A stretch of 64,000 nucleotides of DNA from Methylobacterium hispanicum (GTDB lineage: Bacteria; Pseudomonadota; Alphaproteobacteria; Rhizobiales; Beijerinckiaceae): the NCBI RefSeq assembly GCF_022179285.1, contig NZ_BPQO01000028.1, positions 27,600 through 91,599 of the forward strand. The letters run 5' to 3'. Under the pieces are notes generated by a model that was not told the origin of the DNA, made no database searches, and saw only the letters and a list, made by a program, of their open reading frames with translations. Shown here piece after piece: positions 44,806 through 55,213 of this stretch (position 1 is its first letter; the number at the start of each line of letters is the position of its first letter). Both the position numbers and the translations under genes were made by a program.

Positions 44806-45891
44806 GTGTTGAAATTCTCCTTGATTGCCCGCGTCCCCCAGGCCTTGCGCAGGCATGCCCGGAGTGTGATCGACGAAATCTCGCGCTTCCGCCTCCGGCC
44901 GCTGCGCCTCGGGAGCCTTCCGGTCGTCCTGGCCCTGACCGGCCCGGCGCACGCCGGCGACGTGGGGCTCTTCGCGCTCCCGATCCCCGACAGCTACCCG
45001 GAAAGCGTGGCCGTCGGACCCGGTGGCACCATCTGGTTCACGGAGAAGCAGGGCAACAGGATCGGGCGGCTCGCTCCCGACGGCGAACTGACCGAATACC
45101 CCATCCCGACCCAAGACAGCCGCCCACAGGCGATCGTGGCCGGTCCGGACGGCGCCCTGTGGTTCACGCAGAACCGCGGCAACAAGATCGGGCGCATCAC
45201 GCCTGCGGGCGTGATCACGGAATATCCGGTCCCGACGCCCGAGAGCTACCCGTTCGGCCTCACGACGGGGCCCGACGGTGCCCTGTGGTTCACGCTGTCG
45301 GGCACGAACCGGATCGGCCGCATCACGGCCGAGGGGAGGATGAGCGAGTTCAGCCTCGCCAAGACCCTGACGCCTTACGGCATCACGCTCGGGCCCGACG
45401 GCAATCTCTGGTTCACGGGCTTCAACAGCAACACGGTCGGCCGGATCACACCGGCCGGCCAGGTTGCGGAGTTCCCGCTGCCGACCCCAGATAGCGCCCC
45501 GCAAAATATCGTTTCCGGTCCGGACGGCGCCCTGTGGTTCACCGAGGCTGCGGCGGATGCCATCGGTCGGATCACGACAGACGGCAGCGTGACCGAGTTT
45601 ACGCTCGCATCGTGCGCGCCTGGTTCCGTTTCCGAGGACGGCCACCCTGCCCGTTGTACGGGCACGAGGTCTCCCTGCGGCATCGCGGCCAGCAGCGACG
45701 CGCTGTGGGTGACGCAGCATTGTGGCGGACGGCTCAGCCGTCTGTCCCCGGGCGGACGGCTCAGCGAGATCGGTCTGGGCGGCCTCAAGGCACCGAACGG
45801 GATCGCAGTCGATCCGGACGGCGCCGTCTGGTTCGCCCTCGCCCGCTCGAACGGGATCGGGCGTCACCGGCCCGAGGGCGGCAACCGGTGA
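44806..45891 (+). CDS. Streptogramin-lyase-like (Vgb-type) beta-propeller protein
   Basis: A 361-residue exported protein. After a signal-like hydrophobic stretch (LGSLPVVLALTGPAHAGDV) come at least six propeller repeats of about 42 residues, each with a DGALWFT core and an IGRITPAG loop (for example GPDGALWFTQNRGNKIGRIT). The family includes the antibiotic-opening lyase Vgb, but many members have no proven enzymatic role. GTG 44806 has GGAGGG seven bases upstream. Its place directly behind a MerR operator suggests metal-induced expression in the periplasm. Function is not known. Confidence 0.85.
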   Translation: MLKFSLIARVPQALRRHARSVIDEISRFRLRPLRLGSLPVVLALTGPAHAGDVGLFALPIPDSYPESVAVGPGGTIWFTEKQGNRIGRLAPDGELTEYPIPTQDSRPQAIVAGPDGALWFTQNRGNKIGRITPAGVITEYPVPTPESYPFGLTTGPDGALWFTLSGTNRIGRITAEGRMSEFSLAKTLTPYGITLGPDGNLWFTGFNSNTVGRITPAGQVAEFPLPTPDSAPQNIVSGPDGALWFTEAAADAIGRITTDGSVTEFTLASCAPGSVSEDGHPARCTGTRSPCGIAASSDALWVTQHCGGRLSRLSPGGRLSEIGLGGLKAPNGIAVDPDGAVWFALARSNGIGRHRPEGGNR

Positions 45892-45976
45892 GCGACTCTC
45901 GGGTCTTCGCCGGGTCGTGGACGGGGCCGCAGGTCCGCCGGCGGCGACCCGGCACGGGCAAGACCGAGGGCGACGC

Positions 45977-46900
45977 ATGTTCCACTCTGGCGAGACCATC
46001 GCCCGCGAGGAATGCGCCGCGCTATTGCCACGCTTCGGCGGCGCCGGGCTGCTTCCGGCCGTTGCCACCGACGCGGGCTCCGGCGCCGTCCTGATGCTGG
46101 CCTGGATGAAGGCCGCCGCGCTCCACAGGAGCATCGAGACCGGTGAGGCGTGGTTCTGGAGCCGGTCCCGGCAGCGCCTCTGGCACAGGGGCGCGACGAG
46201 CGGGCAGGTCCAACACGTCCAGGAGATCCGGGTGGACTGCGGCCAGGACGCGATCTGGCTGAGGGTTCGCCTGGCCGGTCGAGCAGGGTCCTGTCACACC
46301 GGCCGCTCCAGCTGCTTCTACCGTCGCGTGGTGACCGGGCCGGACGGGCCGATCCCTCATCCTGGACCCGATCCCACCGGGGCAGCCCGCAGAGCCGTCC
46401 CGAGGCCGGAGCGAGGAACACGTGAACGGCCCAAATCAGCGCTTGCACCTGTAGTCGCTACAGGTTGCACAATCCGGACATCGAAAGGATCCCACATGGA
46501 CAAGTTGGTTGGCACGGCTCCATGCGAGAGCACGGTCGCACCGCGCAGCGAGGCCGAAGGGGACGGGCAGAGGATCGCTGCCGTCGGCGGCATCCTCGCC
46601 GCGCTCGGAGCCTCCTCCTGCTGCATCCTGCCCCTCGCACTCTTCAGCCTCGGCGTCAGCGGGGCCTGGATCGGCAACCTGACCGCGCTCGCGCGCTACC
46701 AGCCCGTCTTCATCGCCGCGGCGGTGGCGTTCCTTGGCTTCGGGTTCTGGCGGGCCTACCGCCGGCCGGCGGCCTGCGCGGATGCCGGCGCGTGCGCGCG
46801 GCCCGGCTCGGGCCGTCTCGCCAGGATCGGGCTGTGGATTGCCGCCGCACTCGTCCTGGCGGCCGTGACCTTCCCCTACACCGCCCCCCTGTTCGTCTGA
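45977..46900 (+). CDS. HisI-like phosphoribosyl-AMP cyclohydrolase frame that runs into merT
   Basis: From ATG 45977 the first 130 residues match HisI: VLMLAWMKAAALHRSIETG, AWFWSRSRQRLWHRG, then EIRVDCGQDAIWLRV and GSCHTGRSSCFYR. The Asp-Cys-Asp-x-Asp metal motif reads D87-C88-G89-Q90-D91, so the middle Asp is replaced; Cys106 and Cys113 are kept. No stop follows: the frame continues through a Pro/Arg-rich linker, over the merT promoter, and in frame through all of MerT to 46900 (307 residues). It is either a HisI that lost its stop or a real HisI-MerT fusion made from the upstream promoter. HisI is not a usual mer gene. Confidence 0.8.
   Translation: MFHSGETIAREECAALLPRFGGAGLLPAVATDAGSGAVLMLAWMKAAALHRSIETGEAWFWSRSRQRLWHRGATSGQVQHVQEIRVDCGQDAIWLRVRLAGRAGSCHTGRSSCFYRRVVTGPDGPIPHPGPDPTGAARRAVPRPERGTRERPKSALAPVVATGCTIRTSKGSHMDKLVGTAPCESTVAPRSEAEGDGQRIAAVGGILAALGASSCCILPLALFSLGVSGAWIGNLTALARYQPVFIAAAVAFLGFGFWRAYRRPAACADAGACARPGSGRLARIGLWIAAALVLAAVTFPYTAPLFV
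46443..46473 (+). promoter_or_regulatory. MerR promoter-operator 2 (merTPA)
   Basis: TTGCAC (46443-46448) and CACAAT (46468-46473) are 19 bp apart; the spacer holds a perfect dyad, arms ACCTGTAG and CTACAGGT around TCG (46447-46465). It lies inside the open frame of the HisI-like gene and 23 bases before merT. Confidence 0.85.
46496..46900 (+). CDS. merT: Mercuric ion transporter MerT
   Basis: A 134-residue inner-membrane protein with three hydrophobic helices. The first helix carries the vicinal pair Cys42-Cys43 (LGASSCCILPLALFSLG) that takes Hg(II) from MerP, and the cytoplasmic loop has a second pair (ACADAGACA). It imports Hg(II) for reduction by MerA. ATG 46496 is the natural start, 23 bases behind the -10 box; the same frame is open upstream into the HisI-like gene. 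Confidence 0.92.
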   Translation: MDKLVGTAPCESTVAPRSEAEGDGQRIAAVGGILAALGASSCCILPLALFSLGVSGAWIGNLTALARYQPVFIAAAVAFLGFGFWRAYRRPAACADAGACARPGSGRLARIGLWIAAALVLAAVTFPYTAPLFV

Positions 46901-46929
46901 CCCTCACCGTCCTTACCCAGGAGATCACT

Positions 46930-47268
46930 ATGAAGATCTTGCTTCGCGCCCTCATCGCCGGATCGGTCCTGGCGCCGGCCGGTGGCGCCTTCGCCGCCCC
47001 GCGCACGGCCATTCTCGACGTCCAGAACGTGAGCTGCGTCACCTGCGCGCCCATCGTCAAGAAGACGTTGTCGCGCCTCGACGGGGTGACCCAGGTCACG
47101 GTCGTCGAACGTGGCGGCACGGCCACGGCCACCGTGACCTTCGACGACGACAAGGTCACGGCCGAGGCCCTGTCCGGGGCGGCCACCAACGCCGGGTACC
47201 CGTCCTCCGTGAAGGAGGTGAGGAACGCGGCCGCCGACATCACCGGCAGCCCCGCTCAGGCGCGCTGA
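46930..47268 (+). CDS. merP: Periplasmic mercury-binding protein MerP
   Basis: A 112-residue protein with a signal peptide (MKILLRALIAGSVLAPAGGA) and one HMA domain, metal loop VSCVTCAPIVKK (Cys36, Cys39). It binds Hg(II) in the periplasm and hands it to MerT. The C-terminal 20 residues extend beyond a typical MerP. It lies 29 bases after merT. Confidence 0.93.
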   Translation: MKILLRALIAGSVLAPAGGAFAAPRTAILDVQNVSCVTCAPIVKKTLSRLDGVTQVTVVERGGTATATVTFDDDKVTAEALSGAATNAGYPSSVKEVRNAAADITGSPAQAR

Positions 47269-47537
47269 CGAGGCCCGGGACATCATTCTGGCGACCGCCA
47301 TCTCCTTCGAGCCGGCGCCTGCCCGGCCGCGCCCTGGCGCGCGACGCCCATCCCGGTGGCCGTCCCAGGATCGGGCGGTCTCGCGGCCGGGGCCACCGGG
47401 GCCGACGGTGTCCCGGTCCCGCCAATCCTCGTCCTGGGCAGCTCAGCCGGGATCAAGCCCGATCGGTTCAACACCTCCACGCGTCCGGCGGCATCCGAGT
47501 GCCGCGGCGCGGACGAACACACACGGAAGCTGAGATC

Positions 47538-48977
47538 ATGAGCGATTGCTGCAGCACCCCGCGCGGGAACAACGGCAGCGGCCCCTACGACCTCGTCGTC
47601 GTCGGCGCCGGTTCGGCCGGGTTCTCGGCCGCGATCACGGCCGCCGAGCAGGGCGCACAGGTCGCCCTCATCGGGCACGGCACGTTGGGCGGCAGCTGCG
47701 TGAACGTGGGCTGCGTCCCCTCGAAGGCCCTGATCCGGGCCGCGGAGACCGTGCACCATGCCAACACCGCGGGCGGCCGGTTCGCGGGCATCCAGGCCCA
47801 GGCTCGGGTGACCGACTGGCGCGCCCAGGTCGCCCAGAAGGACGCCCTGGTGCAGGGCCTGCGCCAGGCGAAGTACGCGGACCTCCTGCCGGCCTACAAC
47901 AACGTGTCCTACCACGAGGGTCGCGCGCGCCTCGTCGCCGGCGGGGTCGAGGCAGGGGGCCGGCATTTCGCGGCGAATCGCATCCTCATCGCCACGGGCA
48001 CGCGCCCGGCCATGCCGAACATTCCCGGCCTTGCCGACGCCTCGCCCCTCGACAGCACCGCGGCGCTTGCCCTCACCGAACTTCCGCGCTCGATGATCGT
48101 CCTCGGCGGCGGCTACATCGGCGCGGAGCTTGCGCAGACCTTCGCGCGGGTCGGGGTCGCCGTGACGCTCGTCTGCCGCAGCCGGCTCCTGCCCGCGGCG
48201 GAGCCGGAGATCGGGGAGGCCCTCGCCGGCTATCTGGCCGGCGAAGGCATCGCCGTTCTGGGCGGCCTGTCCTACGAGGCCGTGGACAGGACGGAGGGTG
48301 GCGTGAGCCTTACGTTCTGGCGGGACGGCCGCCGGGAGACCGTCACGGCCAAGCGGATCCTGGCGGCGACCGGGCGCACCGCGAATACCGAGGACCTCGG
48401 TCTCGCCGACGCGGGTGTCGCCCAGACGCCGACGGGCGCCATCGTGGTCGACGACCGCATGCGCACCTCGAAGCCGGGCATCTACGCTGCCGGCGACGTC
48501 ACCGGGAAGGACCAGTTCGTCTACATGGCGGCCTACGGCGCGAAACTGGCCGCCAAGAACGCCCTCAACGGCGACAGCCTGCGCTACGACAACAGGGCGA
48601 TGCCGGCCGTGGTGTTCACCGACCCTCAGGTCGGAAGCGTCGGCCTCACCGAGGTGCAGGCCCGGGCGGCCGGGTACGACGTGCGCACCTCGGTGCTCAC
48701 GCTCGACAACGTGCCCCGCGCGCTCGCGGCGCGCGACACGCGCGGGCTGATCAAGCTCGTGGCGGATCGCGCGACCCGGCAGCTGTTGGGAGCGCATATC
48801 CTGGCCCCCGAGGGCGCGGACAGCATCCAGACGGCGGCGATGGCCATCCGCGGCGGGCTGACCATCGACGCGCTCGCGGAGACGATCTTCCCATACCTGA
48901 CCACCGTCGAGGGTCTCAAGCTCGCGGCCCAGACCTTCGACAGGGACGTCAGGAAATTGTCCTGCTGCGCCGGTTAA
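47538..48977 (+). CDS. merA: Mercuric reductase MerA
   Basis: A 479-residue flavoenzyme that reduces Hg(II) to Hg(0) with NADPH. FAD motif VVVGAGSAGFSAA, redox pair Cys54/Cys59 in GGSCVNVGCVPSK, NADPH motif LGGGYIGAELAQTF, second FAD motif GIYAAGDV, and the C-terminal Cys pair LSCCAG that accepts mercury. The HMA domain often found at the N-terminus is missing; instead the chain begins MSDCCSTP with another Cys pair. ATG 47538 is preferred to an ATG 13 codons earlier (MPRRGRTHT). It is 269 bases from merP, a larger gap than usual. Confidence 0.95.
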   Translation: MSDCCSTPRGNNGSGPYDLVVVGAGSAGFSAAITAAEQGAQVALIGHGTLGGSCVNVGCVPSKALIRAAETVHHANTAGGRFAGIQAQARVTDWRAQVAQKDALVQGLRQAKYADLLPAYNNVSYHEGRARLVAGGVEAGGRHFAANRILIATGTRPAMPNIPGLADASPLDSTAALALTELPRSMIVLGGGYIGAELAQTFARVGVAVTLVCRSRLLPAAEPEIGEALAGYLAGEGIAVLGGLSYEAVDRTEGGVSLTFWRDGRRETVTAKRILAATGRTANTEDLGLADAGVAQTPTGAIVVDDRMRTSKPGIYAAGDVTGKDQFVYMAAYGAKLAAKNALNGDSLRYDNRAMPAVVFTDPQVGSVGLTEVQARAAGYDVRTSVLTLDNVPRALAARDTRGLIKLVADRATRQLLGAHILAPEGADSIQTAAMAIRGGLTIDALAETIFPYLTTVEGLKLAAQTFDRDVRKLSCCAG

Positions 48978-49155
48978 CCGGGATGCCCAGGATCCGCAGG
49001 GGGATGTCTTCCGACCTGCAGGCGAGACCGCAGCGTTCTGCCGTCGAGATCAGGCCGGGCGTGCTCCGCCCGGAATGGTCGGCCGCTGTCTCGCCTGGCG
49101 CGCGGGCCGCGCTCGCCCGGCGACGGCTGCGCGGTCCAGCTTGATCGAGGCGTAA

Positions 49156-49432
49156 GCGCGTCCGCTGGAGGCCGATGAGGATCGGCTCTGGCGCGCCGTC
49201 CGCCGCCTCTACGCGGCACGGGGACGTCCACCCTGGCGCCATCGCCGCCACGGTGGGCGTCGCCGAGGATCATGCGCGAGCCCGCCTGGGACGCTTGCGG
49301 CGGCGGGACCTGATCGGCCTGGAGCCCGCGACGGCGGTCATCCGGTACGCGTACCCGTTCTCACGCGTCGCGACAGGCCACCGGGCCTTGCTCGGTGGGC
49401 AGTCCCTCAATGCCCTCTGCGCCATCGATGCC
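49156..49432 (+). pseudogene. merB: Remnant of an alkylmercury lyase (MerB-like) gene
   Basis: Two frames together read as the N-terminal half of a MerB-type protein: EADEDRLWRAVRRLYAARG, then after a one-base shift near 49226 PGAIAATVGVAEDHARARLG and IRYAYPFSRVATGHRALL and NALCAIDAA. The last segment resembles the YPFS...T-H-V and the CAIDAL of organomercurial lyases. The sequence stops matching after that point and no start codon or catalytic half follows, so it is a decayed piece. It lies 180 bases after merA, where merB often sits. Confidence 0.55.
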
Positions 49433-49484
49433 GCCATCGCAAGGAGAGGGGAGAACCGTGGCAGACCGGGCGGTCTCCGGCGGG

Positions 49485-50024
49485 TTAAGTCGGCCGGAAC
49501 GCCTGCACCACGGCCGGATCCGTCTCGATACGCGCTGCCCCGATCAGGTCCAGGCAATACGGGATGGCCGGGAATACGGCGAGCAGGCTGACGCGGATGG
49601 ACGAGGGACGCCCGGGACAGTTCACGATCAGCGCCTTGCCGCGCAGGCCCGCCGTCTGCCGCGACAGGATGGCGGTCGGCACCTGATCCAGGCCGCGCCG
49701 CCGCATCAGTTCGCCGAAGCCGGGCATCATCCTGTCGCAGGCGGCCTCGGTACCCTCGGGGGTGAGGTCGCGGGGCGCCGGCCCCGTCCCGCCGGTGGTC
49801 AGGACCAGGTCACAGTGCGCGTCGTCCACGAGCCGGATCAGGGCGTCACGCACGCTCTCGACGCCGTCCGGCACGGTGCGCGCGACCGCCTCCCAGGGAG
49901 AGGCGAGGATTTCCGCCAGGACGGCATGCATGGCCGGCCCGCTCGCGTCCGCGTAGCCGCCTGAGCTCGCACGGTCCGAGACCGTCAGAATGCCGATCCG
50001 CGCCGGGCGGGCCGATGGGGTCAT
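49485..50024 (-). CDS. mogA: Molybdopterin adenylyltransferase MogA
   Basis: A 179-residue MogA/MoaB-type protein. The molybdopterin-binding motif TTGGTGPAPRDLTPEGT and the N-terminal ILTVSDRASSGGYAD are characteristic. It adenylates molybdopterin in the last steps of molybdenum cofactor synthesis. No other moa/moe gene is nearby, so it is isolated from its pathway and from the surrounding metal genes. Confidence 0.9.
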   Translation of the reverse strand: MTPSARPARIGILTVSDRASSGGYADASGPAMHAVLAEILASPWEAVARTVPDGVESVRDALIRLVDDAHCDLVLTTGGTGPAPRDLTPEGTEAACDRMMPGFGELMRRRGLDQVPTAILSRQTAGLRGKALIVNCPGRPSSIRVSLLAVFPAIPYCLDLIGAARIETDPAVVQAFRPT

Positions 50025-50359
50025 GAGAGGCCGTCTCCAAACTTCAGGTGCGGCAGAGCCTCGTCACGCAGGCGAGCCGCTGGTCGGGCGCGAGGGTACC
50101 GCTCCATGGCTCCGGTGCTTCCGTCCGCGTGAACGGCGCCGCCCCTGCGGTATCACCGTCGCCGTCGTTGAACGTGACATCGCGTTTCGGGATCTCCGCA
50201 TAGGACGGCCTGACACCCCAGGATCGCGCGGCCGGGGTGTGCCGGCGCGCCGCCCGAGCCAGGCGCTTGCCAGACATATCAGCACATGGCAATATGATGA
50301 GATGATCGGTACCGCAAGCCCCTCGGTCGGGGCCGGTCGGAAGGAGCCATTCGGCACTC
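50025..50359 (+). promoter_or_regulatory. Promoter region of the thiol/metal operon with putative ArsR-type site
   Basis: TTGCCA (50267-50272) and CAATAT (50290-50295) are 17 bp apart, a good sigma-70 promoter. The spacer contains ACATATCAGC-N2-ATG, a motif that recurs before the ArsR gene at 57902. The rest of the region, back to mogA, shows no gene or other signal. Confidence 0.65.
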
Positions 50360-51121
50360 ATGATCCCGTTTCGCCTCGCCCTCATCGGGTTGCTCGCCTC
50401 CGCTCCGGCCGTCGCTCAGGGTCAGTCCGGCATCCTGAGCGCGGAGCAGCGGCCGGCCATCGAAGCGGTCATCAGGGAGTATCTGCTGAAGAACCCGGAC
50501 GTGGTTCAGGAGGCCTTGACCGAGCTTGAGCGCCGCCAGCAGGAGGCGCAGAAGGCGACACAAGCTGTCGCACTGCGCGAAGCGCGCGGTAAGCTGGTCA
50601 ACTCCGCAAACGATTACGTTATCGGCAATCCGGCCGGCGACGTCACGCTCGTGGAGTTTTTCGATTACAATTGCCCGTACTGTCGAAAGGCGAGAAGCGA
50701 TGTGGACGCCCTGGTCAAGAGCGATCCGAAGCTGCGGGTGGTCCTCAAGGAGTTCCCGGTTCTCGGGGCGGCCTCGACCGACGCCAGCCGCGTCGCAATC
50801 GCCGCGAAGCGGGGACTGCCCGCAGGCAAGCTCCGAGAGTTCCATGACAAGCTGATGGAAACGCGAGGCCGCGCCGATGGGGAACGCGCCCTCGCGGTCG
50901 CCAAGGACTTCGGGCTCGATCCCGGGAAGCTGCGGAAGGACATGCAGGACGAGGCGGTCGCGACCGTGCTCCGGGAGAATGCCGCCCTGGCCGACCAGCT
51001 CGGCATAACGGGGACCCCGGCGTTCGTCCTCAACGACGGCATCATCGCGGGCGCGGTGGGCGTCGAAGCGCTGCAGCGGGCCATCGCGAACATCCGCGAA
51101 TGCGACAGGGCTTCGTGCTGA
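50360..51121 (+). CDS. DsbA-family thiol oxidoreductase with N-terminal helical domain
   Basis: A 253-residue exported protein: signal peptide to about AVAQGQ, a helical oligomerisation-type segment (residues 30-75), then a thioredoxin fold with C105-P-Y-C108 and the cis-Pro loop GITGTPAFVLNDG. The layout is that of ScsC/Com1-type disulfide isomerases. First gene of an operon that continues to 57810, behind a good promoter; the operon also holds a TlpA, CcdA and a P1B-ATPase, so thiol redox and metal export are combined. Confidence 0.9.
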   Translation: MIPFRLALIGLLASAPAVAQGQSGILSAEQRPAIEAVIREYLLKNPDVVQEALTELERRQQEAQKATQAVALREARGKLVNSANDYVIGNPAGDVTLVEFFDYNCPYCRKARSDVDALVKSDPKLRVVLKEFPVLGAASTDASRVAIAAKRGLPAGKLREFHDKLMETRGRADGERALAVAKDFGLDPGKLRKDMQDEAVATVLRENAALADQLGITGTPAFVLNDGIIAGAVGVEALQRAIANIRECDRASC

Positions 51122-51206
51122 CCGTCATGCATCCCAGCGCCCGCCAGGCCCCATTCCGCAGACCGGGCGAGCCGCATCCAAGCATCTGCCGAGGAAGCGA
51201 ATTGCG

Positions 51207-51833
51207 ATGAACCGACGCGGAGCACTTCGGCTGCTGTTGATAGCCTCGGCCTCGGCAACCGTGAAGCCGGCCCTTGCACAAAACGTATCGGCCCGGGAAC
51301 TCGCCGAGGCGGGGCCGCTCGGGGATGTCGTGCTCGGGTCGCCGGACGCCAGGGTGACGATTGTCGAATACGCGTCCCTGACATGCGGCCATTGTGCGGC
51401 ATTTCACCGAGAGACGTACCCGGAGCTGAAGCGGCGCTACATCGACACGGGGAAGGTGCGCTTCATCCTGCGCGAGTTTCCGCTGGACCCCCTGGCGACC
51501 GCCGGATTCATGCTGGCCCGCTGCAAGGGCCATGCAAGCTATTACCCGGTCACCGATCTACTCTTCGATCATCAGAAGGACTGGGCTTTCACTGCCAAGC
51601 CCCTGGACGATCTGCAGGCGATCCTGCGGCAAGCTGGGTTTCAACAAGAAAAATTCGAGTCCTGCCTCAAAGATCAGAAGTTATACGCGTCGGTCAGCGC
51701 CGTGAGGCGGCGCGCCACCGAGACCTTCAAGGTGAGTTCAACGCCGACTTTTTTCATCAACGGACAAAGGTACGCTGGGAACCTTTCGATGGAGGACATC
51801 GAAAAAATCATCGCCCCCATGCTCGGTTCCTGA
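51207..51833 (+). CDS. DsbA-family thiol oxidoreductase
   Basis: A 208-residue protein with a Sec or Tat-like signal (MNRRGALRLLLIASASA) and a DsbA-type fold, active site C60-G-H-C63 in SLTCGHCAAFH, cis-Pro loop SSTPTFFINGQ. Unlike the gene before it, it has no helical oligomerisation part. Probably works as an oxidant in the periplasm. Gap to the previous gene 85 bases. Confidence 0.9.
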   Translation: MNRRGALRLLLIASASATVKPALAQNVSARELAEAGPLGDVVLGSPDARVTIVEYASLTCGHCAAFHRETYPELKRRYIDTGKVRFILREFPLDPLATAGFMLARCKGHASYYPVTDLLFDHQKDWAFTAKPLDDLQAILRQAGFQQEKFESCLKDQKLYASVSAVRRRATETFKVSSTPTFFINGQRYAGNLSMEDIEKIIAPMLGS

Positions 51834-52091
51834 GGGGGCGAACCCGTCCGGGCGCTCGTCCCCACCCCTCCGCACGGTTTCGTGAATGGCCCCGAATACC
51901 CCTGCCCGCCGCATCGGCGCCCAGAAACACGCGGGTGTGACGCACCGCACGGCGACACCGGATCCGAGCGCCCGGCCGCGGGACCTGCGCGACCCGGGCG
52001 GCGCGGTCGCGCTGCGCTTGCCGGAAGCAGGGCCGGCCGGCACCGCACGGGGTGTCGCCCCGATACCGGCCCCGCGCGCGGAGGCCGAGCC

Positions 52092-54151
<2,060 letters not shown>

Positions 54152-54155
<4 letters not shown>

Positions 54156-54709
54156 GCCAGACCCGCATGGAGAGCCTGAAGCGGCCGGCAACCCGGCGCC
54201 TGGCGTGGCTGGTCCCCGCTGTCCTGCTCCTCGCCGGCGGGGCGCTCTGGTCGAAGGTCGCCGGCCCCGGTTCCCCCGCCTTGCTGGCGTTCGTGGACGG
54301 CGAGGGACATCCGGCTCGCCTGGCGGATTTCCGCGGCCAGGTCGTTCTCGTCAATCTCTGGGCGACTTGGTGCCTGCCCTGCCGCCACGAGATGCCGGCG
54401 CTGGACCGTCTGCAAGCCAAGCTCGGCGGGCCGGACTTCCAGGTCGTCGCCCTGTCCGTGGACCGGGGCGGCGCCGCGGTCGTGCGCCGGTTCTACGAAA
54501 CCGCCGGCGTGCGGCACCTGTCGGTGTTCCTCGACAGCGCGGGAGCCGTCCTGCCGCAGGTCGGGGCCGCGGGGCTGCCGACCACCCTCCTGTTCGACCG
54601 GGACGGCCATGAGATCGGCCGCTTCGTCGGGCCGGCGGAATGGGACGGGCCGCGGATCGAGGCCATCCTGAGAAATGCCATCGCCCAACAGAGAGGAAGG
54701 ACCTCATGA
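54152..54709 (+). CDS. tlpA: TlpA-type thioredoxin-like protein
   Basis: A 185-residue membrane-anchored protein with an N-terminal helix (RLAWLVPAVLLLAGGALW) and a thioredoxin fold, active site C74-L-P-C77 in WATWCLPCRHEMP. It probably gets electrons from the CcdA encoded in this operon and reduces a periplasmic thiol. Both ends overlap their neighbours by four bases. Confidence 0.9.
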
Positions 54710-55170
54710 ACGCGGCAACACCCCCCTCGCGCACGTCCCGGCTCGCGCTCGCGACGCTCACGGCCGTCGGCATCGCCGTCCTGGGAGGAGCCCTCTGGGC
54801 CAACACCCGGGGCGCGACCGGAAACGTCCTCGCTGGGCTGGGCGGCACGCCCCGGCCGCTCCCGCCCGGCGCGCTCCAGGTCGATGACATCGCCGCGGAT
54901 CCCTTCAACTATAAGGGCGGCATCACGCTGCGCGCGGTCGTCGCCAGAGCCGAGGGCACCAGCCCCCGCAAGTTCGTGGTTGTGGATGCCCGCGAGGCCA
55001 AGATCTGCAAATCGACGAACTGCGCGAAGTTCTACCTGCCGGTCAGCGCGGAGACCGCGATGCCGGTTGCGCGCTGGGACGAGGTCGACCTGGAAGGCGA
55101 GCTCGTCCAGGGCGACCGGCACCCGTATTTCCGGGTGACCGGCCTGAAGAACCACGGTCAGTTCCAATGA
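54706..55170 (+). CDS. Membrane-anchored OB-fold-like protein of unknown function
   Basis: A 154-residue protein with an N-terminal helix (LALATLTAVGIAVLGGALWA) and a periplasmic domain of beta character (DDIAADPFNYKGGITLRAVV, EVDLEGELV) that resembles the small OB-like domains of nucleic-acid or cofactor-binding proteins. A Cys pair ICKSTNCAKF could bind metal or form a disulfide for the neighbouring TlpA/DsbA proteins. No family is recognised with confidence. It is cotranslated with tlpA. Confidence 0.7.
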   Translation: MNAATPPSRTSRLALATLTAVGIAVLGGALWANTRGATGNVLAGLGGTPRPLPPGALQVDDIAADPFNYKGGITLRAVVARAEGTSPRKFVVVDAREAKICKSTNCAKFYLPVSAETAMPVARWDEVDLEGELVQGDRHPYFRVTGLKNHGQFQ

Positions 55171-55213
55171 CGCGCCCTGGCGGCACGACGGCAGGCTCGG
55201 CGGGAGACGCAGC

